The notes under the pieces are model-generated. The model was not told the origin of the DNA, searched no databases, and saw only the letters and a list, made by a program, of their open reading frames with translations. 64,000 nt of DNA from assembly GCA_039704465.1 (NCBI GenBank), contig JASFAU010000011.1, forward strand, positions 124,001 to 188,000, written 5' to 3'. Position 1 is the first letter of the stretch, and each line of letters opens with the position of its first letter. The stretch is from Plasmodiophora brassicae. Its lineage: Eukaryota; Endomyxa; Phytomyxea; Plasmodiophorida; Plasmodiophoridae. The position numbers and the translations under genes were made by a program. Below are positions 1 through 12,500 of the stretch, in pieces.

Positions 1-3000
1 ACCTCTGGCTCTCCAGAGACGCACACGTCTCGAGCTTCTTCACGTTCACAACGAGATCCATTTCGTTCAGCTTCATATCACGGGTAGGGTGCATCGGTTC
101 CAATGCGTCATTGTTGAGTGCCTACAATAAACACATTAGAAGGAGGGGTGCGCCAACCGTCCTTCGTGGACAACCTGGAGCTGGTCTAAGGCCGTCTGAA
201 TGCTGCTCTGCCGTTCCTCGATGAGGATGTCGTTGGCGTCCACACGAACAGTGCCCCGACATATAGCATGAATGTTGTCGACGGCAACTTCAGTGATCAC
301 GTAGGGGATGGCGGTTGAACTCGTCCCAACTCGTACGACAGAGTCGGCGTCGAACGAGCGAGAACTGATCTTGGCCTGCAATCGCGAGGACGGCTTCCAC
401 GAGGGCGGACAGGCAATTATGACGATGACTTGTCTCGTATCCGCTGCAAGCTGCGTTATTCGAAGGATAGCAGCACGCGCCTGAGTTTACAGGATAAAGG
501 GACAACCTGGCGTGATTGGAATGACGTCTGATACCTTCTTAATGTTATACTTAGTGACTACGAGGACACGACCACTTGTCACGTAACGATCCGCCACACG
601 AGAATGAATTATCCACGACATGATCTGATGTTCCAGCCTAAAACGCATCAGTCAGCGTATACGAATACGCCAAGTGCACGTCCGTCGTACTGTCGTCGGC
701 TCTCGTATACGTCAAAGTACTGAGAGATCAGCTCAGGCTGACCGTATATGCAATCAATCACGCCCATGGAGTTCAGCATGCGCTCGCCTTGTTCGATGAC
801 CGACTTGTGCGTTGCTTCATGACGTTGCGTACCGAACTCTGAGAACGACCGCTTGATCATGTCCTCAACGCGCAGGTCCTCCACTCGAAGAAGGTTCAGG
901 ATCATGGAGTACGTCAGACGGAATTTGCTTTCAAGTCGGGTGGGCTTGCCGAGTAATAGGTTGCGAACAAGCTGTTCGTCGGGTATCTTACCGTCACCGC
1001 AATTGATAACAACGTTGCCGAACATATCAAGACCTATCACACCACCCTTAGGCACAACCTAGCATCACGTGCAGATGTTCGCACCTCTTCGCCCTGCCCG
1101 GCCAGCCATTTGCGTATACCTAAACAGAACGAAGCGTAAAGAGGCGCTCCAAATGAAACCAAATACCAAACGACATACTCTCCAGGAAGGATATCTCGGA
1201 ACTCAACACCAGTGTGCTTCCGCAGACCATTGAACACAACAGTTTTCGTGGGCACTACAAGTCGAAATGTCAGCAACTGGTATTAGGGAGGGCACCCAGT
1301 CGGGGGCGTACTATTGACGCCCATGGCAAACGTTTCGGTTGCGAAGAGAATCTTAACGATTCCGGTCCTGGACACCGGTCAGCTGGAGCACTAATGGTTC
1401 GTCGTTATGTCGCTACCCGAAAGCCATCTCCACCAGCTCTTTCACCACCGGCAGTAGTCCAGAGTGATGAACTCCGATTCCTCGACGAAGCATTTCTTTG
1501 ACTCTGGGTATGCTTGAGAAGACCAGAACATTAGACACGTTGATGAACCAACCTGAGAATCTGCGGCAGCGAACGATCGCCCACAGGTAATCGTTTCAGA
1601 GATGTCTCGCAGAGGAGATGAATCTCCGATTTCTCTGACGCTGTCGTCAAGTCCTGTGGCACGGCGTCAGCGGATACGTCGAGCACATTGCTTCGCATGT
1701 CTTAACCTGAGAATGCAGGCCAGATGCTGATGTTTCGCATCTCCGCTTTGAGAACGAGAATACGACAACTGGGAGCTGCTCCGATTTTCGAAGATAATTG
1801 AGCAACGCTACCCAAGACCCCGTTTGCGGTGCGAAACGCTGCCCATTCGATCAGAGGTAGGCCGCTGCCACCAACCTTGTTGTGTACCTGATGTCCGGAT
1901 CCGGAGGTCGCTTTCTGCTTCCCACCGGTCGACGTGATGGCCTGGTGGGCCTTCGTGAAACCTTCATGAATGAACCGAGACTGCGCGTCGAGGATGTTGA
2001 ACATGGTGTTATTGCACCACAGGTAATGCTGAAGAGGAACGGGCCTTTGGCTCGTAGAAATGACATAAATTGGTTTTCGTTTCGTTCTGCCAACCCATTC
2101 GGCAAACCTGAACGTCCAGCATAAGAATGCATCGGCATGACGCGTTTTACGACTCGTGCTTACTCCAGTGGGTTGGGGACGGTGGCTGATAGGAGGATGA
2201 CCTATACATATCAAGCTGAAGCAGAAATAGGGGAACACAGGCTTTAGCGATTTACATTGACGTGTGCTGGAAGCATAATGATGACCTTTGCGAACGCGTC
2301 AGAAAACGTCTGGCGCACCACAAAACCATAAACGATGTACCTCCTCCCAGACAACGCCTGCAAACGAGTCAGGTTTGGGAGAAGCATTTCTCTTCACACA
2401 GCATACCTCTCTCGGGATCGTTCAGGTAATGGACCTCATCAAATATACACCTGTTCACATTAGCGGGCGAAACTTGCAGTCCTTGCTGACGACAGGGTAC
2501 CATTCGATATCACGAATAACATCGGCACCTTTGTACAGCATAGACCGTAGGATCTCGGTAGTGACGATGAGACACGACGCTTTGGGGTTGATCTGAACAT
2601 CGCCCGTTATCAGACCAACTTCTCCGAAGGTCTTCTTGAATTCCTAATGTTGAGGTCAGCCCGCGCTCTGGAACGTGAAATGAACGCCTCGCGCAGACAA
2701 ACCCTGAACTTCTGATTGGACAACGTCTTGATCGGTGATGTATACACAGCTTTCGTCATGTGCTTCACCGACAGAGCAATGGCGTATTCGGCAATGACCG
2801 TTTTCCCTGTTGACGTAGTAGCCATTGAGCCCACCGAAGAAACGACAGCAAATGTATCGTGTACCTGCCGACGTGTGCGCAGCAATGAACACGCTCTCGC
2901 CGTTCTCCAAGTGCAGAATGGCTTGCTTCTGGAACGGGTCTAATTCGAACGGGTACTCGATTGCCATTTGAGGGATCTGTTCCCGGAAGTGAATGTCTTC

Positions 3001-4234
3001 GGGACGCTTCAGCTCTTCGATCGTCGCCCATTTCGAAGGCGGGGGAGGCTCTTGCGGTTTTGTTGTCCTGTCTTCAGCATCCAGCGTGGCCGGTGACTCG
3101 AGTACCTCTTCGACCGCCGACACTTCAGAAGGCCGAGCAACGCCATCGGCAGCACCCGGCGCTGGTTCTCCGGCCGTCTCACCAGCAGGGAGCGCTGACA
3201 CACCCGCTAGGAAACTCGCCGCGAGGTCTTCACTGTCGTCGCCAAACAGTGCCGACACGGACAGAGTCTGCCCAGAGGATATGCCCTCAACGGCCTTGTC
3301 TCGAACGAGCCGATTATGGGCTTTGCGTTCGGAGATGTCGCTGAGCATCGCTTTCTGATGGACGCGACCGTCAGTCATTTGGCAAGGCTGATCACAAAAT
3401 GTGTCCTCCTGACCTCCGTTCCTCCATCCAACCGTTCCGACTCGGCTAGCAAGGCGGGATCATTCGCATTAGCTGTCATGGAGTGCGGCTTCTCGAGGAA
3501 CGCAGGCCGTTCAGCCAGCCCGTAGAAGATTGGCTCTGGAGGTCGCGGCAACCCGCCGGCTATCATGAACGTCTTGTCGATCGTTTCATCGTGTTCGTCG
3601 GCATCGTCGTCGCCTTGCAAGCGAAACACTGGATCGTCGTCACCGCAGCGAACTGTGTGTGGTGCCTCCTTCCTGCGCACCAGGCTGGCATCGTCTAAGC
3701 CTCCAGGGAAGAACCTAGCACACCAGCTAATGAGGGCGTTGGCTCGGCGGCCCGATGGACGCGATTACGGGACGCCAGTGCTAGTGCCCAGGATGGCATC
3801 CTTTCGCGATGCGGGTCTGCGCTGCATTGACGTTGACGTTCGGGAATCCAGTTCGTCAATGTCGACCTCGTCGAACGTATCGAGGTCGTCATCGCGCAGC
3901 ACGATGGCCGTCGGGCACGGCGACGGTGCCAGCACGTCCTCCAGCGCCATCCCGATCGTGCATGTCGTCCAGAACGGCCCGACGATGTCGCCCGGGTCGC
4001 ACAGGTGATTGCGCGCGAACCGCAGCGGGTCGGGCGGGTCGACGTGGAACGGCACCCGGCTGCAGGCGTTCGCCGCGCCCGGTTGCTGGATCGTGACGCG
4101 GCCCGCGTGACCCGTCTGCACGACCTCGAACACGACCTCCGTTGTCGCCAGCTCGTCGTCTGATCGCCCCCTCCCGGCATCAGCACACGCACCATACGCT
4201 CACTGCATATCCCAACCTCGAAACGCGCATCCAT
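1..4234 (-). CDS. SKI2: SKI2-type DExH RNA helicase (3' end beyond window)
   Basis: Cytoplasmic Superkiller-complex helicase, which feeds mRNA into the exosome. Many short exons together match the SKI2 order. An N-terminal TGHAG motif lies near 4105, FFPGG near 3700, the Walker A AHTSAGKT near 2800-2890 (split by a 58-bp intron, 2807-2864), the DEVH box near 2435-2450, FAEWVGRT near 2090, [13 protein letters not shown] near 1450, [10 protein letters not shown] near 1320-1345, MAGRAGRRG near 1085-1107, and an [17 protein letters not shown] block near 885-945. The proposed start is the ATG at 4234, joined by a 44-bp GTGAG...CAG intron to the TGHAG exon. The C-terminal DSHCT region runs off the left edge. 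The frame changes are explained by introns, so I do not regard this as a pseudogene. Exon limits between 1 and 2600 are only partly resolved. Confidence 0.9.
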
Positions 4235-4466
4235 CGGCAGCGAACCCCTGATCGGGCTGCCGGCCCTGCATGGCCTGCAGAACGCAGACGACCTCCAGAC
4301 CGAAAACGCCGTCGCGGAGCAGCAACCGCAGCAGGCGCCGGGAACGGGAACCCGCAACGACAATGGGACGGGCGTGGCGCTGGTGCACCCGCCCGTACAT
4401 ACACTGATCAACGGGAGAGGGGGCGCGCGCGTGCTGTATCTATGTACACACCGGGCCGGCAGCTAC

Positions 4467-6001
4467 CTACAAGATCGCTGGCACGCCCATGGCGAACTGC
4501 CAGACGTTGCCGGGGTCCAGGCGCCGCTTCACGGCCCGGAGTCGTCGCAGGCCCTCGTCGCCGTAGTACGCTTCCAGCGGTACGCTCCTGTCGATGTAGT
4601 TCTGGTAGGCGGACGACGACGTCGGCGCCGCGCATCGCGCGACGCTGGCGCGCCACCTGCTGATCGTGGCCCGTCGGGCGGCCGCGTCGTTGTCGTTCGC
4701 CCAGCTGGTATACAGCTGCACGTTGATCAGGCGCGGCCAGCGATGCACGAAGGCGGTCGCGGCTGGGCTGACGCTGGCGATGGCGCCGCCGTACACGTCC
4801 ATCATGAACCAGGTCCCGGGGCTCACCGACCGGCCATCCAGGAGCGCGTCGACGCACGTCGGGCCGACCACGCCGTCGCCGATCATCACCGACGTCGCTT
4901 TGAACTTCAGCGACGACCGCACGGCGCTGGCGTCGAGCAGGTACTCCGCCCTGTAGTTGGACCCGAACATCATCTCGCCGAACGACGCGAACTCCTGCAC
5001 AGTGGCCCGCCCATCGTCGCTGGGCGGCAACGCGTTCAGCAGCGCGGCAACGCCCCGCCGGAACCCAGAACGAGGTCCCGCTCGCGCGATCGTCAGCGCT
5101 GCCCCGTTGCCCGGCTCCACGTACAGCGTCGCCGTGTACTCATCAGGGAGGTCGGGAGCGGCGCCGGCGAACCCGGCGACCAGCTGCGGGAGGACGCTGG
5201 CGTCCGACCAGTACCCGTACCTGCGGCCCATACATAACCTGATGCTTCATGATGCAGGACGCCGAGTGATTACCTGGCGATCGACAACGTTGGCGGCGCT
5301 TTGACGATGCGGAACAGGAACTCAGTGACGATGCCAAAGTTGCCGGCACCAGCGCCGCGAAGCGCCCAGAACAGGTCAGGGTCGCTGCTCTGGTCGACGA
5401 TGGATGTTCGGCCGCGGGCGTCCACCAGTGTCATCTGCAGGATGGCGTCGACGACCAGGCCGAACTTTCGGCTCAGGAGGCCGTATCCACCGCCGAGAGC
5501 GTGCCCGCCGACGCCCACCCCCGGGCAGTCGCCGCCGGGAAGAACCCAGCCGCCCGCTTGTTGCAGCAGGAAGTACAGGCGCCCGAGCCAGTTCCCGGCG
5601 CCGACGATCGCCGTCTGGCTGCTGGCATCGACGACGACTTTCGTGAGGCTGCGCAGGTCGATGACAACGCCTCCATCCACAAGACTGAACGCTTCGTAGC
5701 TGTGCCCCCCGCTCCTGGCTGTGATCGGCAGCGACAGGTTGCTGGCGCACCGGACCGCTGTGGCGACCTGCGTACCATCAGCGGGGAACACGAACGCCAA
5801 CGGCGTCGCGTGAATCGCCCGGTTATGTTCGGCGGCCAGAGCCCGTTGGAACGCGGGCGAAGGCCCAAGCGCGACATTCTCCCTGGAGAACCCCTGGCGT
5901 GCCAGGCAGCCCGTCAGCGCTGCACCGACGTCGGCCCCTGCGCAGGCCCACGTTGCGACGACGATGACTATGGTGACCTTCACCGCCGTGTGCTTCCCCA
6001 T
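4467..6001 (-). CDS. Secreted FAD-linked oxidase, berberine-bridge-enzyme type
   Basis: A 493-residue flavoprotein encoded by two exons (6001-5274 and 5220-4467) separated by a 53-bp intron. The N-terminus is a signal peptide (residues 1-22, hydrophobic VKVTIVIVVATWACAGA). The FAD-binding type 4 domain follows, with SGGHSYE (His100) and GGDCPGVGVGGH (Cys159), the two residues that attach FAD bicovalently in the BBE family. The C-terminal BBE segment carries NYIDR, YYGDE and RLDPGNVWQF. Family members oxidise carbohydrates or phenolic alcohols outside the cell and release H2O2; the substrate here cannot be read from sequence. The start is the first ATG that gives the signal peptide. It lies upstream of SKI2 in the same orientation. 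Confidence 0.88.
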
Positions 6002-6554
6002 GACACGATGGCTGTAGGCAAATGGCGTCACGGCCGTTTCTGTATGTTGGCGCCGTCAGGTCGGTTGTTGCGGGGCCCTGTTGAAGATATCTTCTACCTG
6101 GGACGTTGCTGCCTGCAGTGTGCCCACTGTAACGCACGTCCCAGTGTCGAAAACAAGCCAAAATCGCGCAGCTTGTGGGCGCTGCACAATACATTGATTC
6201 GTGGCGACGTCTCGTCAACGTGGGGCTTAGTCCTGTCATTTGGGCCACGCCATTTGCGGGACAATAGCGTTACGGGCGTCGACATACAGAGCAGGGCGTT
6301 TCGGATGGCTTTGGTTGTACGTTAGCTTCGCATTGGCGACCGCTTCGGGGTCGTCGCAGTGGAGCGACTTCCGCAGAAGTACAGGTCCTGATGTTCCAGT
6401 GTGTGATTCCATTGTCCAGTTCGTTTCATATCCGCCTTCATCTGGGACAAAACGCACGATCCGGCTTGTTTTATGAAAACATTGGAGTAGACTGGGCAGG
6501 AAACGAAATTCATTCTCGAAACGGCTGGTACGTTGACACAAGAGGTGACTGCGT
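6002..6554. other. Intergenic, no convincing gene
   Basis: 553 bp between the start of the secreted oxidase and the stop of the giant gene. Short open frames exist on both strands, but none has a domain, a signal peptide or consistent splice sites. It should hold the oxidase promoter and the 3' end of the giant gene. Confidence 0.5.
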
Positions 6555-9500
6555 TCAGGTGCCCGCCTGGGGCGAGGAGCCAGGCGGGATCATGTAGGTG
6601 ATCTCGGTGGTGGAACGCGGCTGCATCAAGGGTTCGGCGGTGGCGACTTGGGACGGCTGTTTCTGCATGAAAGGAGTCGAGCTCTCCTGGGCGGATTCCA
6701 ACGTCAGATCGTTGCCGGCCATTGTAGCGCGTTGCCCGGTTGGAATAACCTGCGAGTTTGCAAGAACGGCAGCGTTAATCGGCACCATTTGTTGGTTGGG
6801 ACCCATGACGTATAGCTGGGCAGGAGCAGCAGCGACAACGGTCGCCGCTTGAGCGTTGTTCATGACGACAGGGCCATTGCCTTCGCCTGCGTTCGACTGG
6901 GTTTTGGCGACTTTCTTGCTCTTGGCGTCCTTCATCATCTGCAGAACGGCGCCGACGAGCGCCTTGATCGCGAAACCAAAGAAGATAACGTTGGACATGA
7001 AGATTACGACGGTGATCAAGGTCGCAGAGGAGCTTGTCACGTTGGCGAACAGGTATTGCCCGCACATGAATGTCGTGAATGAGTTCAGCAGCGATAAGAA
7101 TTCGGTCTGATCCAGCAACTTGCTCTCAAAGGGGTGCTGATACGTGTGCCAGACGAGGCAGATGACGACCAGGAGCAGAGCGCTCAACGATTGGACGATA
7201 TCCATCCCGACCAGGGCAACGGCGATAGCAGAAATCACAATCTGTCATCTGGTGTTAGCGAGTCCATGCGAGGAAGGGGCACGGCGTGAACCCGTACCTT
7301 TCGGCCCATGACGACGATTTCCCAGTAGTACGCCTCCTTGTTGTATCCTTGCGACAGGAAACCATCTGCCACCATTACTGTTAGCTGGGAGGGACATGTT
7401 TCAGCGCGCAGGATGGCATTACATCGCATCTTCATGCGCTGGGTGTCCAACTGCGCCTTGTTCTTGCGCAGGACCAAGAAGGCGGCTACCGGGATGCCAA
7501 CCACATAGAGAATGATCACTACAACCCGACAAAGGGACGCTAAGCATGTTGGAATACAGCGATTCGAGGAGCACGTACTCGGGAGGCCGACGCCCAGCGC
7601 GTACTTGAGGTGATCCCCGGACCAGCATCGTTCGTGCATGTCTGCGACGAGGTAGGTGTACCCCGGTTGGCTGGCAAGACTAACGCAGTTGAACAGCTTC
7701 AGCGTCTGCTCGACGATGTTCGGGTGAATGACAAAGAGGCCGACGACGACCGCTGTGATATACTGGTCCTTGCCGTACTGGATGGCGCCTACAGAGCAGT
7801 CAGCAGGCGCGCATCCGGGACGATGAGCGGTTTGGGACCTCGAGCGCGTTGGATGAAGTGACGGAACCAAGTGTACGGGACGATGATGAAGATTGGGCCG
7901 ATCATCATCATCAAGGGCAGGAACAGGAACAAAAGACACTGGACGTAGAATGCCCTCATTGTGGTCTGGTCGGTCATGAAGCAGTCGACGGAGATCAGCG
8001 ACGTGCCAACCGACGATGCCTAGCGTGATAACATGTGAGATTCACGTGGTGTCGCCTTCGATGCCGATTAACCGACCTTTCTCTGCGTCTGTAAGACGCC
8101 GGCAACAGAGCTCGGCCAGTTGTACTTGAACGAGACGGCCAAGGCGTTGAACTGGATTGAATTCATGATGATTTTGATCAGGATGCTGTGGAGGGCCTTG
8201 GGCTGCGCCGACGCCGCCATGGTCGACTGCACCGTCACCATCATGAAGATGACGTATGCGAAAAACGCTGCGCTCAAGTACGCCCGATTCTGGGGACAGC
8301 GTTCCAGTCAGTCTGGGGTTGAGAAACGCAAACAACGCCTGCACGGCAGACCTGTGCCGCGTCTGGGCACTTATTGCACCCGTAATCGCCGTTGCGGCCG
8401 AACCCAGGAGCACACTCCGTGCACAGGTTGCCCTCGTAGGCCTGGTAGCCCGTCGCTGTCGCAGCCAGAAGTTAGGAAGGTGTCGTCCAATAGTACGGTC
8501 CGACAGTACCAGGGTCTGACAAGCATCGGCCACGAGGCATGCCCGCACCACAAACGCCGGTCGTTTCACAGGCGATAAAGCTGCGGTTCAGACCGCTGGC
8601 CTCAGCTTGGTAGTTGTCCAGCGGTTGCACAGTGGCGAACGATCGTCCGATCACCGTCGAACAATCACCACCCGATGGGCATTTAACGCATCGATACGGC
8701 TGGTTCAAAGCGTCGTTTGACGGCGTCCCTGACCAAATTTCATACGTCACAACCTTGCCATGGCCTATACCTGGCACAGCATCACTCACCTGGGTAGGTC
8801 GGGTTGTCCTCCTGGACCCAGCCGGTCGAGCACATGCAGCTCGTCATGCCCGTCCAGTTGGACGTCTTCTGGTAGTAGCAGTTGGGCCAGCACGGGTAGC
8901 AGGACGACATGCCCGAGTACGGCTGGTAGTTATTCACATCACACAGGTGACAGGTCGGCGAGCCCATCTGCGAGTAGGATCCCGGGGGGCAAGCTGTACA
9001 TGACGAATTCCCTCGCAATGGTTTCTGCGTTCCCGCTGGGCACATTGTACACTCGGTACTCATCTGAAACGTTCTGCCATTCAGCATACGGTCGGCATTC
9101 CCGTCGATCCGGCTTACCGGTGCCAGGCTGAACATTCCGGGTTCGCTGTCAGCAAATGCGCTGTCAGCAACCACCGAAAATAGAATGTGCGCACGCAACG
9201 GCGTTTCTTACCATAGGGAGCACCTCAGGCCGCCGTTGATGAATTCACCGGGAGCGCACGAGCGGAACGTGACCGGGTACCATGGTGACCGCAGGACACC
9301 AACGTTGGCAACGAAGGCGACCGCCTGGAACGTGGTGGTGGCGTTCGGGCGCAGCGTCAGCGCGATCGTGCTGGACGACGGGCTGTACAGGTACTGGCCT
9401 TGCGACAGCGTTACTTCCGCGGCATCGACGCCGACGCCGCCCGGGGCGGTGATCGACACAATCGTGGAGTTGTCAACGGCGACGACCTGGCCGTACGCGT

Positions 9501-12500
9501 CCAGGAGGCTGATTTGCAGGTTTCTTGCGAAAGGCACTTGGGAGTCGGGCAGGTACCCGGCCGGGAGTAGCACTGTCCAGGCCAGCGACTTCGCGAGGGA
9601 CGCGCGGTTCGGCCCAGCCTTGGCCGCGTTGTCGTTGGCGAACACCCATCCTGGGGACGGTGGCGCCTGCAAGTCGTACCAGAAACCACCACCGCTGGGC
9701 GCCGCACAGCGCGACACCGTCACGTTCGTGAACGCGAACGAGTACCCGGTGCCCTGAAACTCGACGGCGCCACCGCGTTGCTGCGCGACATTCCCAATGA
9801 ACTGGACGTTGGAGAAGGTCGCTCCCTGCGCCTGTCGGAACGACACGCCACCACCGCCGCCGTCCAACGAGCTGGTCGCATTGTTCGACCGAACGACCGT
9901 GTTGGCAAGGGTTAGCGTCGCGTTGATGCTGACGAAGACGGCGCCGCCGACCGGTGCCTTATTCGATGCCAGCGTGGACGACGTGATGACCGGCGAGCTG
10001 AACGTGGCGTACAGCGCGCCACCGCCTGTCGACGTAGCCGAGTTCCCCGTCAGCGTCGACGACGTGATCGTGACCGCGTCGATCGTGATGCAGTAGATGG
10101 CACCGCCAGAAACGCCGGCCACGTTCCCTGTCAGCGTCGTCCCTTGGATAGCGAGTCCGCCCAGCTCCAGGTTAACCGCACCGCCCGTCTGCCCGGCGGC
10201 GTTCGAGGACAATGTCGACGATTTCAGCGTCAACGAGCTTTCGACCAGGGAGATGGCACCTCCTGTTCCGCCGGCAACGTTCCCGGTGGCGACAATGCCC
10301 GTTGCTGTCACGTCCGACGACGATATGGCGGAGATGGCCGCACCGGACGCGCCCGCCGTGTTCGACGTGAACGTCGTCGACACGATCGTCACCTCTGCCG
10401 CATCGCTAGCAATAGCACCGCCGTTGCCGACGGCAGCGTTCGCCTGGAACGTCGACGACATCACCGACAGTTTCGAGTTGGGCGCCCCGATGATCGCACC
10501 GCCGTCCCCGGTGGCCTTGTTGCCCAGGAACGTGCATCGCACGACGACGACAACGCTGGACTGGTCGGCGTTGATTGCACCCCCACCGTCACCTCGGTTC
10601 GCCACGAACGTCACGCCGGTGAACGTCGCATACGTCGATTGGGCGACGTAGACCGCCCCATCGGTGCTGTTCGCGTCGCGCACCGTCACGCCCTGCATGC
10701 CGAACGACTTCCCCGACAGGTGCATGCAGGGCGACGAGGACGACAGCGACGCGCAGGAGATCGTTGCCGACGACGAGGACCGGACCTGGATGCCGTCGGC
10801 GGCGATGGCCAGCGTTTGCGACACGTTGTAGGTGCCGGCGGCCAGCGTGAACACGGTGCCGACTTGCGTGAACCGGGTGACGGCCAGCACCAGCGACCCG
10901 CACGTCAACGACGTCACGCCACACTCCGCGTTCGTGTCCGGTCGCGACGCGTCCACGAGGACCGACGTCGGCGTCGCCGACATGACCTTGATGTACTCGC
11001 CGCTGTAGACGAACCTGCCGGTCATGCCGGCCAGGTCCGGGGACGTTGTCGACAGGATCGCTGGCGACTCCGACGACGGGTACCACGAGAACAGGTTGCC
11101 GTTGGCGGTCGCGGCCAGCGCCACCGACTCGTACGACCACGAGCCCAATGTCGTCGTCGGGCTCACCGAGATCGCCTCCACGAAGAGGTCCGCCGACGTC
11201 CCGAACGTCGACAGCGTCTGCCAGGTCGGCGTAGCGGCCACCGTGCCTGGCGAGAACTCGTTCTCGGTCACCACCAGCGACAGCTGGTGCACGTTCCCAT
11301 CGCTGGTCAGCATCAGCAGGACGTAGTCGTTGCCCTGCACGTCGACAATGGTGACGCCGGCGCGGAGCAACCCAGACGGCAACGTGTACGGCGCCACCGA
11401 CGTGTCACCGGATGGCAGGTCGGTGTCCGACAGGCCGTTGCCGAACGAGTACACCTTGGTGCCGCCGAGGACGATGACGCCATACCAGGTCGTCATCAGC
11501 AGCTTCGTGACGCCCAGGGCCAAGTCACCGGCAGCGATGCCGCTCATCGCCCGGAACGACGACGTCGACCCTGGCCTGCCGGTCGGCAGCAGTTCCGATG
11601 ACGAGATGGCGAAGACCTGGCACTGCGTCGCGAACATGAACCCTTGCGACGCGCCGCTGATGGCTGTCACCGTTGCCGGCGTCGTCCCGCACGACAACCC
11701 TTTCGAGTCCGGCACGACCTGAGGCACGGGGACGGCGGTCCCATCTGGCGCGGTCCCCCAATGGTAGAGGGCGCCGCCCACCGTCAACGCGTACGACGTC
11801 ACCGTCGACACGCCGTACACAATGTCCCAGTCGCCGTTGCCCGCCGCACCAACGGCCTTGAACGCCAGCGAGCTCAGCCCAGACGGGACACCGGGGACGG
11901 TCGGGGACGACGTCTGCCTGCCGAGCGCCTGTGCACGACTGCTGGCCGTGTACACCTGCATCATGTCCTTCGTCATGTCGCCGAACGTGTACAGGATCCC
12001 GCCCGATGTGACCGCCGAGCACGCGTACCACGTGCACGCCATGGAACGCAACGACGCCGTTTGAAGGATACCGGACGCGCCCGCGCTCGCTCCGGCATTC
12101 ATCGTTGTTGGCGTCGCGACAGTCGCATCCGTGTACGAACGCGCCAGCATGGTTAACGGCGGGTCGCCCGGCCAGTACCCGCTGATGTAATTCGACCAGG
12201 AGAAGGAGGCGGCGGATCCCGTCGAGCTGATCGTCACGTATGACGCTGGCGCGATTGGAATCCGCACCGTTATCGTCGTCCAGGCGCGGTTCGGCGTGAC
12301 GTAGAACGAGAGGACGTTCGACGCCGGCGGTTGCACCTGGCTGATGGTCGCCAGCGTTGCCCGCTCGCCGCTGACTGGGTCCGGGTCGATGTACGGCAGG
12401 AACTGGGTGGCGGCCGCGTACGTCGGCTTCGACAGGAGGTCGTACGGCGTGATCGTGCACAGCAGGGGAGCGAACGCCACCGTCGTCGTCGACGCGCACG

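Noticed and set aside
1..4234. Reading the many frame changes in SKI2 as a pseudogene
   Set aside because: Each break examined coincides with a GT-AG intron of about 60 bp, and the conserved helicase motifs are intact across the joins.
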